DNA from: CAYTQK01 sp964439745
GTDB lineage: Bacteria; Desulfobacterota; Desulfobacteria; Desulfobacterales; Desulfosudaceae
Reading direction: 5' to 3'
NCBI GenBank assembly: GCA_964439745.1
Contig: CAYTQK010000132.1
Location: 1 to 8,941, forward strand
Length of the DNA: 8,941 nt
Shown: positions 1-7,037 of the stretch, in pieces
Numbering within the stretch: the stretch's first letter is position 1
How the letters are laid out: every line of letters starts with the position of its first letter
Made by a program: the position numbers and the translations under genes
The notes under the pieces: generated by a model
Database searches by the model: none
What the model saw: only the letters and a program-made list of their open reading frames with translations
What the model was told of the DNA's origin: nothing

Positions 1-111
1 ATCCGGCGATTTTTCAGAATGATGGTTTTGTAAATGGTCTAAATATGTTTGTTGCAGTCATTTCGCGTAATTTCAGGTGCAGCCAGGTGCTCTGTCTCCC
101 GCGAAAAAACG
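1..111. other. Downstream flank of the operon, no gene seen
   Basis: These bases follow the gene D stop and are more AT-rich than the coding region. A 7-bp inverted repeat (TTTCGCG at 61-67 and CGCGAAA at 100-106) encloses a loop of 32 nt that holds a direct repeat CAGGTGC (74-80 and 84-90). It might form a stem at the end of the transcript, but no T-run follows it on the minus strand, so I do not call an intrinsic terminator. No supported gene, RNA or promoter was found here. Confidence 0.5.
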
Positions 112-2538
112 CTATTCGGACCGGAAGCCGGCTGCCTCGCTTTTTTCGAGTATTTGCCGGTATCGACCTGTTTGTCTCACACCGCTCAGGTCTGGATCAT
201 TGCGGATCTGTTCCCAGTTGTCATATCCCCTTGCCAGGGCGGTCTCTAACCGGTCCAGGGCGGTTTGTATTTTCCCCTGGCGGGCATATAGACAGGCCAG
301 GTTGTAGTAAGTGATCGCCGCCGCCGGGCGCTGATCAGTGTTTTTTTCCAATGCAGCTATCGCTTCCAGGAGTTGGCCGTCAGCAGTCAGCGCCGTGGCC
401 AGTAAATTGGCAGCCACTGCATCGCCCGGCTTTTGTTCTATCAGTTGTCGTAACAGGGGAATGGCCCGGTCGGGCTGACCGCTTTTCAGCAGAAGGCGGC
501 TCAGGTTGCCCCGGGCCATGTCATAATCAGGAGACACGCGCAGGGCGCGGTCATAATATTGGATAGCCGTTTCCGTCTGTCCTGTTTTTTCAGCTGTCAG
601 TCCCAGGTTGTTCCAGGCGGCTGCCAGAATACGGGTGTCGTTGTCTGCCTGTTCGATTGCCTGGTGAAACCGCCGGGTGGCTGCATCATATCGGGCCAGG
701 TCCAGGTGTACCAGTCCGAGGGTGTTAAGAAGATGGGCATGCGGCTCCGACTTTTCCAGCCCCTTTTCCAGAACAGCCAGCGCCTCCTGGGGTTTTCCCA
801 TTTCCCGTAAAGTAACCCCCAGGCTGTTATAGGCTTCGGCATCTTCCGGACGGAGCTGCGCGGTTTTTTGAAACCAATCCCGGGCCTTTTCAAGCTGCTG
901 CTGCTGGCGGTAGAACAGGCCCAGTTTGTAGGCGGCCTGGTCGTTCCAGGGGTCCTGCTGCATGATGTGCTGCAATTGTTGAATGGCCTGCCCGGTTTTC
1001 CCCTGATCATGGAGAATCATGGCCAGGTTAAAACGGGCCTGATTATGTACGGCGTTGGGCCTGGTCTGCAAAATCCGCTGATAATGGCCAAGCGCTGCGG
1101 TTGTCTGGCCTTGTTTCTGCAGAACCGCTCCCAGGTTGAGCCGGGCGGATTGGTTGCCGGGGTTGAGAGCCAGGGCTTTTTCAAATTCCCGGCGGGCTAG
1201 CTCCGGTTCACCGCTGTCCAGCAAGGCTTTACCGAGATTGTTGCGCACTTCGGCACGGCCGGGAAACTTGGCGGCATTGTCCTGCCAGAAGCCGACCCGT
1301 TCTGTCCAGATGTGATTTCGCTGCCAGGTCCAGAATCCGCAGACACCGATCACACCGACCAGCAAACCGGTAGCCAGTACCTGCGGTTTGAAGAAGCGAA
1401 AGATACCGCTGGTCAGGGCGATACATAAGACGACCGAAGGCAGATAGGTGCGGTGTTCATAAATCAGGGCCAGGCCGATGATGGAAGATTCAATGAGCAG
1501 GGTGATCAGCAACCAGAGAACGGCAAACGAGGCCAGCCGGTGTTTTCTGCCGGCCAGGATCCCCCCGATTCCAAGGGTAAACAAGGCGGTCAAAGCGATG
1601 AGGGTGGTAACCGGGCGGATAAGGGAGGCAGACAAGGGGAAATCATATAAAAGCGCCAGCCGGTCGGGATGGGGGAAGAAAAGCAGGGAGAGGTAGTAGA
1701 TGACCACCCGGGGTTCGGTGAGCAGCCGCTGGGGCAGGGTAAATCCCAGGCTGCTATAGGGGGACAGGATGCTTTGCAGGGGATCAGGGCCCAGATAGAA
1801 CACGGCCAGGAGCAGGAAAAGGATCAGGATGGCAGCGAACCAGAGAATTTTTTGTTTCAGCCAGGCCCAATTTCGCTGCTGCAAAAAATACCATTCATAC
1901 AAGAGTATGATCGCCGGCAGGATGGCCGTGTTGGGCTTGGCGGCCATGGCCAGAATGGCGCTGATCAAAGAGAGGATAAAAAGTAGCGCCGGGCGCTTGT
2001 TACCTGGATGAACTGTCTGCAGTCTTCTGGCCGTTGCATAACAAATCAGGGAAAGAAGGAAGAACAGGGCGGCCAGGGAATTCATGCGCTGAATGGTATA
2101 AGTGACCGATTGGGTATGGAGGGGATTGACCAGCCAGAGCAGGGCGGCCAGGGCCGGGACGCGAACATTTGTCTGGTGCTCCGGCCGCAGAATCTGCCAG
2201 GCCAGCAGAAAAACCAAAAAAGCCGTGACAATATGAATCAATATATTGGTAAGATGATATCCAGCCGGATCAAAGCGGTGAAAATAATAATTCAGGCTGA
2301 AGGTCAGCTTGGACAGCGGTCTTTTGGCGCTCGGTCCTTTCAGGATACCGGAAAGAGAATGCGGGGTGATTTTTTCCACGCGGACATGGGGGTTGAGAAG
2401 AATGTTGTTGATGTCATCATAGATAAAGGGCACCCGCAGACTGTTGGCGTAGATCAGGCCGCCCAGGACAGCCAGCAGAGCCAGCACGAAAAAGGGGTTT
2501 TCCCAAAAGGAACCGGCAAGTGGCAAACGATTGTTCAT
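112..2538 (-). CDS. Gene D: TMTC-like membrane glycosyltransferase with TPR repeats, last gene of operon
   Basis: Complete protein of 808 residues, the longest copy and the last gene before the array ends. The first hydrophobic segment (about 14-32) is followed by FIYDD (Asp41-Asp42) and NILLNP, then RPLSKLTFSLNY (73-84), GYHLTNILIH (93-102), HTQSVTYTIQRMN (141-153), Lys201-Pro202-Asn203 and EHRTYLPS (361-368), with 11-12 hydrophobic segments up to about 406 and WTWQRN at 403-408. The motif LDYDFP of the other copies is LLYDFP here (Leu297). About 10 TPR units lie between 429 and 771, several with extra 3-5 residue joints (near 495-498 and 632-637). The cap GYDNWE...DPDL is at 771-784, then a short charged tail to a TAG stop. 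The ATG at 2538 is supported by an upstream GGTGGA and by the matching distance to the DD pair. It starts 3 nt after the gene C stop. Inferred role as for the other copies: glycosylation of exported proteins chosen by the TPR array; donor and target unknown. Confidence 0.5.
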   Translation of the reverse strand: MNNRLPLAGSFWENPFFVLALLAVLGGLIYANSLRVPFIYDDINNILLNPHVRVEKITPHSLSGILKGPSAKRPLSKLTFSLNYYFHRFDPAGYHLTNILIHIVTAFLVFLLAWQILRPEHQTNVRVPALAALLWLVNPLHTQSVTYTIQRMNSLAALFFLLSLICYATARRLQTVHPGNKRPALLFILSLISAILAMAAKPNTAILPAIILLYEWYFLQQRNWAWLKQKILWFAAILILFLLLAVFYLGPDPLQSILSPYSSLGFTLPQRLLTEPRVVIYYLSLLFFPHPDRLALLYDFPLSASLIRPVTTLIALTALFTLGIGGILAGRKHRLASFAVLWLLITLLIESSIIGLALIYEHRTYLPSVVLCIALTSGIFRFFKPQVLATGLLVGVIGVCGFWTWQRNHIWTERVGFWQDNAAKFPGRAEVRNNLGKALLDSGEPELARREFEKALALNPGNQSARLNLGAVLQKQGQTTAALGHYQRILQTRPNAVHNQARFNLAMILHDQGKTGQAIQQLQHIMQQDPWNDQAAYKLGLFYRQQQQLEKARDWFQKTAQLRPEDAEAYNSLGVTLREMGKPQEALAVLEKGLEKSEPHAHLLNTLGLVHLDLARYDAATRRFHQAIEQADNDTRILAAAWNNLGLTAEKTGQTETAIQYYDRALRVSPDYDMARGNLSRLLLKSGQPDRAIPLLRQLIEQKPGDAVAANLLATALTADGQLLEAIAALEKNTDQRPAAAITYYNLACLYARQGKIQTALDRLETALARGYDNWEQIRNDPDLSGVRQTGRYRQILEKSEAAGFRSE
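1441..1500. repeat. Conserved 60-bp coding block shared by all four genes
   Basis: The DNA encoding the IESS-IGLALIYEHRTYLPS region is strongly conserved in all copies: here in D, at 3625-3684 in C, 5937-5996 in B and about 8229-8288 in A. It marks the part of the membrane domain under strongest constraint and is a coding repeat that could act as a target for homologous recombination between copies. Confidence 0.5.
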
Positions 2539-2541
2539 AAC

Positions 2542-4734
2542 TTATTCCACCGGCAGCAGTTGTTGAAAACGATCAGTCTGGCGGACATTGTCCAGATCCG
2601 GATCCGTGTTGATATGATCCCACTTGCGGTATCCCAGCGCGATGGCTTTTTCCAGGTGCTCCAGGGCCGCTTCTTTTTCGTTCATCAGGCTGTAGACACA
2701 GGCCAGGTTGTAAAATACCGTGGGGCTGTCCGGCCGCACTTTGGCCAACTGCCGCAAGGTCCCTGCCGCCTTGGCGTATTGTTTCAGCAGAACCCGAACC
2801 GTGGCCAAATTGTTCAGGGCCAGCACAAATTTGGAATTATTGGTGACCGCTTTTTCCAGGTGATAAGCGGCCTGTTCCAAATTGTTTTTTTGAAAGTAAA
2901 TCGAGCCCAGGTTGAAATGGGCCCTGGCATTGAACGGGTCCAGATTCACGGCCTGCCGGTAATAGGCAATGGCCCGTTCGGTTTCTCCCTGCCGATTCAC
3001 GGCCAGCCCCAGATTGTTGTAAGCCTCGGCATACCCGGGATCGATCTGGATGGCTTTTTTGAAATGATAGATCGCTTCTGTAGTCGCCCCCAGCCGCAGC
3101 AAAGCATTGCCCAGGTTGTTGCGGGAATTGGGATAATCCGGATAGACAGCCAGGGCCTGGCGAAAGTATTGAACGGCTTTTTCAAAATCACCCAGGCAGT
3201 AACAGGCGCTGCCCATATTGTCCAGGGCCTGATGACTGTCCGGATTGGCTTTCAGGGCTTGCCGCAGATGAGGGATGGCCTGCCCAGGCTGATCCATGTC
3301 AAGCAGGATACCGCCGATATTATTGTGCGCCTCGGCATAGGACGGGTCCAGAGAGGCTGCTTGGCGAAAGCAGGCCAGCGCCTCCTCCAGAAGCCCGGTT
3401 TCATGCCGGGCCTGTCCCAGGCCGTTCCAAGGCCGGGCCTTGGCCGGTGCCTTGTGGACCATATCCTCCCAGAAAACGGTTTTGTCGGCCCAGGTGTGAT
3501 TTCGCTGCCAGGTCCAGGCGGCGCTGACAACGATGGCAATATAGAGTAAACCCCGAGCCAGGAGACGGGGGTGAATCCGTTGCCAGATCAGGCCCGAGAC
3601 CGCAATGGCGATAAAGACAGATGGCAGATAGGTGCGGTGTTCAAAAATCAGGGCCAGACCGATGACAGAAGATTCAATGACCAGGGTGCCCAGAAACCAT
3701 AATACCGCAAAGGAAACCAGCCGGTGCTTTTTGCCGGCATATCCGGCCAGCAGAAGCAGCGCCGCCAGGGCCGCAAGCGATAGGACGGTTACCGGGGGAG
3801 ACAGCAGGCCGGTGGCCACGGGAAAATCATAATCCAGGATGAGGCGATCCGGGTGGGGCCAGAACAGCAGCGACAGGTAATAGATCACCACCGCCGGTTC
3901 GGTCAGCAGCCGCTGAGACAGGGTGAACGCTTGTTCCGCATACGGTGACAGCAGTTTCATAATCGGATTCCAGCCGGTAAAGACAAGCCCCAGAAATACA
4001 AAAATAATCAGAACAGCCAGGATCCATTTTATTTTTTCCTTGAGCCAGGAGCGCCGGCACTGCTGGAAGAAATACCATTCATATAGTAACAGCAATATGG
4101 GCAGGGTGGCGCTGTTGGGCTTGGATGCCAGGGCGGCCAGGCCGCTGAAGCCGCCCAGAACGAAGAGCAGAACAATGATAGAGGTGTTGCCTCTCTTATG
4201 GATTTGTCGAAGTCGGGCCTGGATGTAACAGACCATGGTCAGCAGATAGAACAGGGCGGCCATGGCGTTCATCCGCTGCACAATATAGGTGACCGATTGT
4301 GATATGAGCGGGTTGAGCAGCCAGAGCATGGCCGCGAAAAAAGCCACCGGCAGGGCGCTGGACTTTGGCCAGTCCAGAAGGCGCAGGGAATGCCGGGTGA
4401 TAACCATGACCAGCAGGGCGGTAACCAGGTGAATAAGCAGGTTCACCAGGTGATAACCGAAAAATTTATATTTGCCCAAAGAGTAGTTCAGGGCAAAAGT
4501 GACCATGGCCAGCGGCCGCGAACCGGAAGGGCCATCAAGAAGGCGCTGCAGATCTCCGGGTGAAAAGTGAAACATGCGGATGGCCGGGTTCAGGACAATG
4601 TTGGGGGTATCATCAAATACAAAGGGAGCATGCAGGGAGGGAAAATACACCAGTACGCCCGCCGCCATGATAAGCAGCCCGAGTAATGCGCTGTAAATAA
4701 AAGCGGTATTGGCGGTTCGCGGCTGATTTTTCAT
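2542..4734 (-). CDS. Gene C: TMTC-like membrane protein with TPR repeats, altered HT loop
   Basis: Complete protein of 730 residues, the shortest full-length copy. FVFDD (Asp41-Asp42) with NIVLNP sits in the first loop, followed by RPLAMVTFALNY (73-84), GYHLVNLLIH (93-102), PHPDRLILDYDFP (293-305), EHRTYLPS (365-372) and WTWQRN (407-412). Around 11-12 hydrophobic segments are visible. Two loop motifs differ from genes A and B: the His-Thr before QSVTY is Ile144-Ser145, and the Lys-Glu pair is Lys205-Pro206-Asn207. About 8 TPR units occupy about 433-702. They are the most regular in the cluster, with near-consensus units such as AEAYNNLGLAVNRQGETERA, similar in style to O-GlcNAc transferase TPRs. 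The cap is GYRKWD...DPDL (701-714). The ATG overlaps the gene B stop as ATGA; only a weak GGGA lies upstream, so translation is probably coupled. Acidic pair retention argues for an active enzyme, but the loop changes leave open altered donor use or a non-catalytic partner role. Confidence 0.5.
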   Translation of the reverse strand: MKNQPRTANTAFIYSALLGLLIMAAGVLVYFPSLHAPFVFDDTPNIVLNPAIRMFHFSPGDLQRLLDGPSGSRPLAMVTFALNYSLGKYKFFGYHLVNLLIHLVTALLVMVITRHSLRLLDWPKSSALPVAFFAAMLWLLNPLISQSVTYIVQRMNAMAALFYLLTMVCYIQARLRQIHKRGNTSIIVLLFVLGGFSGLAALASKPNSATLPILLLLYEWYFFQQCRRSWLKEKIKWILAVLIIFVFLGLVFTGWNPIMKLLSPYAEQAFTLSQRLLTEPAVVIYYLSLLFWPHPDRLILDYDFPVATGLLSPPVTVLSLAALAALLLLAGYAGKKHRLVSFAVLWFLGTLVIESSVIGLALIFEHRTYLPSVFIAIAVSGLIWQRIHPRLLARGLLYIAIVVSAAWTWQRNHTWADKTVFWEDMVHKAPAKARPWNGLGQARHETGLLEEALACFRQAASLDPSYAEAHNNIGGILLDMDQPGQAIPHLRQALKANPDSHQALDNMGSACYCLGDFEKAVQYFRQALAVYPDYPNSRNNLGNALLRLGATTEAIYHFKKAIQIDPGYAEAYNNLGLAVNRQGETERAIAYYRQAVNLDPFNARAHFNLGSIYFQKNNLEQAAYHLEKAVTNNSKFVLALNNLATVRVLLKQYAKAAGTLRQLAKVRPDSPTVFYNLACVYSLMNEKEAALEHLEKAIALGYRKWDHINTDPDLDNVRQTDRFQQLLPVE
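2546..2551 (-). promoter_or_regulatory. Ribosome binding site of gene D
   Basis: On the minus strand GGTGGA lies 7 nt before the ATG of gene D, inside the last codons of gene C. It is the only clear Shine-Dalgarno-like sequence at the three visible junctions and supports the chosen start. It may let gene D be translated partly independently of C. Confidence 0.5.
4731..4734 (-). promoter_or_regulatory. ATGA stop/start overlap coupling genes B and C
   Basis: The minus-strand bases read ATGA: the ATG starts gene C and the TGA ends gene B. Such 4-nt overlaps are a classic arrangement for translational coupling by re-initiation, and they show that B and C are co-transcribed. The upstream sequence has only a weak GGGA near the start, so C probably depends on translation of B. 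Confidence 0.5.
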
Positions 4735-7031
4735 GGTCCCGGCTCGTCAAGCAGATTGGCGTTTTCAACAAGCGATTGATAATAAGCTGTATCGCGGAGG
4801 TTGGCAAGATCCGGATCGGCTCGCAGATGCCCCCAGTTCGAATAACCGTTGGATATCGCCCTTCGCAGGGCAGATACGGCCGGATCTGTTCGGTTCTGCC
4901 GGGCATAGAGGCAGGCCAGGTTGTAAAAAACAGCCGGGTTATCGGGCAGCAGGGCGGCCAGTCGTTCATAGACACGAGTCGCCTTACTCAATTCTTTTTC
5001 GGCCAGATACAACCGGCTCAGGTGAAGTAAAGACTCGGTCTTGGCCGGATCAATACGCACCAGCGCTTCATAATGCCGCCGGGCCTCCATGTTGTTTCCC
5101 AAAGCAGTCAGTATCTCGCCGGCGAGCTTCTGTGCTTTGGGATCTTCCGGGGCCAGTTCACAGGCCCGCCTGATGTGGGGCAGGGCTTGCTCCGGGTGCC
5201 TGTCTTTCAAAGACAGCGCCAGGTTTAAGCGAGCGGGCAGGTAATTCGGGTCTTGAGCAATTGCTGTATTAAAATATTGATTGGCCTGGTCGTTTTTTCC
5301 TTGCATCAGCAGTACGTTGCCCAGGTCGGTCAATGCTTTGGGGTAAACGGGTTTGTGCTGAATGGCTTTTTGATAATGAGCAATCGCCTTATCAAGGCTC
5401 TTCTGCCGGGCATAGATGCCGGCCAGATGGTAGTGTGCTTCTGCCGCATGCGGAGAATGCGCAATAATTTTACGAAACTGTTCGATGGCCGTTTTTGTAT
5501 CCCCGTCCATTGCCAGAGCAATGGCGTAATTGTGCAGGTATTGGATATCTCCGCCTGAAAGCTGCATGGCTTTTGCAAAGTAATGACGGGCCTGCTCGGG
5601 CTGATCCTGGTCAAGCAGAATCAGTCCCATAATATTGTATCCCTCCGCATACCCGGGTTCCCGGTCCATGGCAAGCTGGCAGTATGTTTTTGCTTCTGTG
5701 AACCGTTTATTTTTCTGAGCATAACGGCCCAATGCGACCAAAGGCCGGGCTTTATGCGGCGATTTTTTCATATTATCCTGCCAGAAGGCGTATTCATCCG
5801 TCCAGAAAGAATTTCTTTGCCATGTCCAGATAGCGCTCATCCCAACCAGAAGAAGCACAAGGGCGATTGATACCGCCTGCGGTTTTACATGATGAAAAAG
5901 AAGCCAGGCGAGCGCGATGAACGGAAAAACCGAGGGCAGATAGGTCCGGTGTTCATAGATCAAGGCCAGGCCTATGACCGAGGATTCGATGAGCAGGGTG
6001 CCCAGGAACCACAGCACGGCAAAGGATATCAGCCGATTTTTCCTGGCCGCATAAACCGCCAGTACTATCAGGATCATTACAGCACTGATGGCCAGAATCG
6101 TCGTCAGGGGCTCTGCCAGACCAGTAGAAACCGGAAAATCATAGTCCAGGATGAGGCGGGACGGGTGGGGGAAAACCAAAAGGGAAAGATAATAAACAAT
6201 CACGAGCGGTTCGGACAGGAGCCGCTGGAGCGGGGTAAAGGATTGCTGGTTGTAAGGGGCTAGGATCCTGTGCACGGGATCATTGCCAAGGTAAATCAGG
6301 ACCACAACAGCTGATAGAACGGCAAACGATGCTATCCATTTGCTTTTTCGTTTCAGCCATCTTCCCTCCAGATTTTGAAAAAAATACCATTCGTAAAGAA
6401 AAAGCATCAGGGGCAAGGTGGCGGCGATCTCCTTGGAGGCCAGCGCCAGGATGGCCGAGAGCAGGGCCGCTGCCAGCAGCAGAACCGGCTTGCGGATGCC
6501 GTCAGCCTGGCTGGACTGGATTTGGCGGGCCTGGATATAGCAGACCAGGGCCAGCAGGTAAAGCATGGCGGCCAAGGAATTCATGCGCTGGACAATATAA
6601 GTGACGGACTGGGTGTGGACCGGGTTGACCAGCCAGAACAAAGCCGCCAGCAGGGCAAAAAATGGCGATGGTTTCCGGATCAAAACCAGGGTCTGGCGGG
6701 CCAGCAGGTAAACCAAAAATCCCGTGAGGATATGAATGAGCAGATTAATGATATGATAACCACACACATCATACTGATGAACATAATAATTCAAGGCAAA
6801 AGTGAAATTGGCAAAAGGGCGGTAGGTGGATCGACTTTTCAGTATATTGGATACAGTGGACCAGGACAACTCAGTCAAGCGCACCAGGGGATTATCAACA
6901 ATATTGGTATAATCGTCAAATAGAAAGGGAGCATCAAAGGTGTTGGTATAAATCAGGAAAGTGACGGCGGACAGGAGAATAAATACGCCAAGGAATGATT
7001 TTCCGGCAAGCTGTCTGAATCGTGTCGTCAT
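4731..7031 (-). CDS. Gene B: TMTC-like membrane glycosyltransferase with TPR repeats
   Basis: Complete protein of 766 residues. A first hydrophobic segment (about 12-30) leads into a loop with FLFDD (Asp39-Asp40) and a following NIVDNP. This is the position of the acidic pair in GT-C enzymes of the TMTC type. Then come RPFANFTFALNY (71-82), GYHIINLLIH (91-100), HTQSVTYIVQRMN (139-151), Lys200-Glu201, PHPSRLILDYDFP (288-300) and EHRTYLPS (360-367), among 11-12 hydrophobic segments ending near residue 404. About 9 TPR units span about 427-730, followed by the cap GYSNWG...DPDL (729-742). The ATG at 7031 is supported because it places the DD pair at almost the same distance from the N terminus as in C and D (residues 39, 41, 41). 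No clear Shine-Dalgarno precedes it; the start lies 3 nt after the gene A stop, so coupled re-initiation is likely. The TGA stop overlaps the start of C. Closest relative in the window is gene A. Inferred role: periplasmic protein glycosylation; substrate unknown. Confidence 0.5.
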   Translation of the reverse strand: MTTRFRQLAGKSFLGVFILLSAVTFLIYTNTFDAPFLFDDYTNIVDNPLVRLTELSWSTVSNILKSRSTYRPFANFTFALNYYVHQYDVCGYHIINLLIHILTGFLVYLLARQTLVLIRKPSPFFALLAALFWLVNPVHTQSVTYIVQRMNSLAAMLYLLALVCYIQARQIQSSQADGIRKPVLLLAAALLSAILALASKEIAATLPLMLFLYEWYFFQNLEGRWLKRKSKWIASFAVLSAVVVLIYLGNDPVHRILAPYNQQSFTPLQRLLSEPLVIVYYLSLLVFPHPSRLILDYDFPVSTGLAEPLTTILAISAVMILIVLAVYAARKNRLISFAVLWFLGTLLIESSVIGLALIYEHRTYLPSVFPFIALAWLLFHHVKPQAVSIALVLLLVGMSAIWTWQRNSFWTDEYAFWQDNMKKSPHKARPLVALGRYAQKNKRFTEAKTYCQLAMDREPGYAEGYNIMGLILLDQDQPEQARHYFAKAMQLSGGDIQYLHNYAIALAMDGDTKTAIEQFRKIIAHSPHAAEAHYHLAGIYARQKSLDKAIAHYQKAIQHKPVYPKALTDLGNVLLMQGKNDQANQYFNTAIAQDPNYLPARLNLALSLKDRHPEQALPHIRRACELAPEDPKAQKLAGEILTALGNNMEARRHYEALVRIDPAKTESLLHLSRLYLAEKELSKATRVYERLAALLPDNPAVFYNLACLYARQNRTDPAVSALRRAISNGYSNWGHLRADPDLANLRDTAYYQSLVENANLLDEPGP
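6541..6649. repeat. Near-identical DNA block in gene B matching gene A (copy 1)
   Basis: This 109-bp stretch matches 8833-8941 at a fixed offset of 2292 bp with 5 mismatches counted by eye. The last 55 bp (6595-6649) are identical, including third codon positions. It encodes the NP-V-HTQSVTY-IVQRMN loop and the following membrane segment. It is a coding repeat from gene duplication or gene conversion, not a separate element. The match breaks down on the low-coordinate side near 6540 and may continue past the window on the other side. Confidence 0.5.
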
Positions 7032-7037
7032 ACGTCA
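7029..7037 (-). promoter_or_regulatory. TGA-3 nt-ATG junction coupling genes A and B
   Basis: Minus strand reads TGACGTATG: the gene A stop, three spacer bases, and the gene B start. No purine-rich Shine-Dalgarno is seen in the preceding 25 nt. Re-initiation by ribosomes finishing gene A is the simplest reading. Confidence 0.5.

Noticed and set aside
1..14. CCGGCGATTTTT could be the right arm and T-run of a plus-strand terminator
   Set aside because: The left arm would lie outside the window, so nothing can be shown.
14..61. Short minus-strand frame of 15 codons downstream of gene D
   Set aside because: Too short, no ribosome binding site and no similarity I recognise; it could arise by chance.
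61..106. Possible intrinsic terminator after gene D
   Set aside because: The inverted repeat arms are only 7 bp with a 32-nt loop, and no T-run follows on the minus strand.
2008..3549. Long plus-strand open frame of 513 codons spanning the C/D junction
   Set aside because: It lies fully antisense to two well-supported genes, is rich in Gln and Gly with no recognisable domain, and similar plus-strand frames occur opposite every gene here. It is a by-product of codon use on the minus strand.
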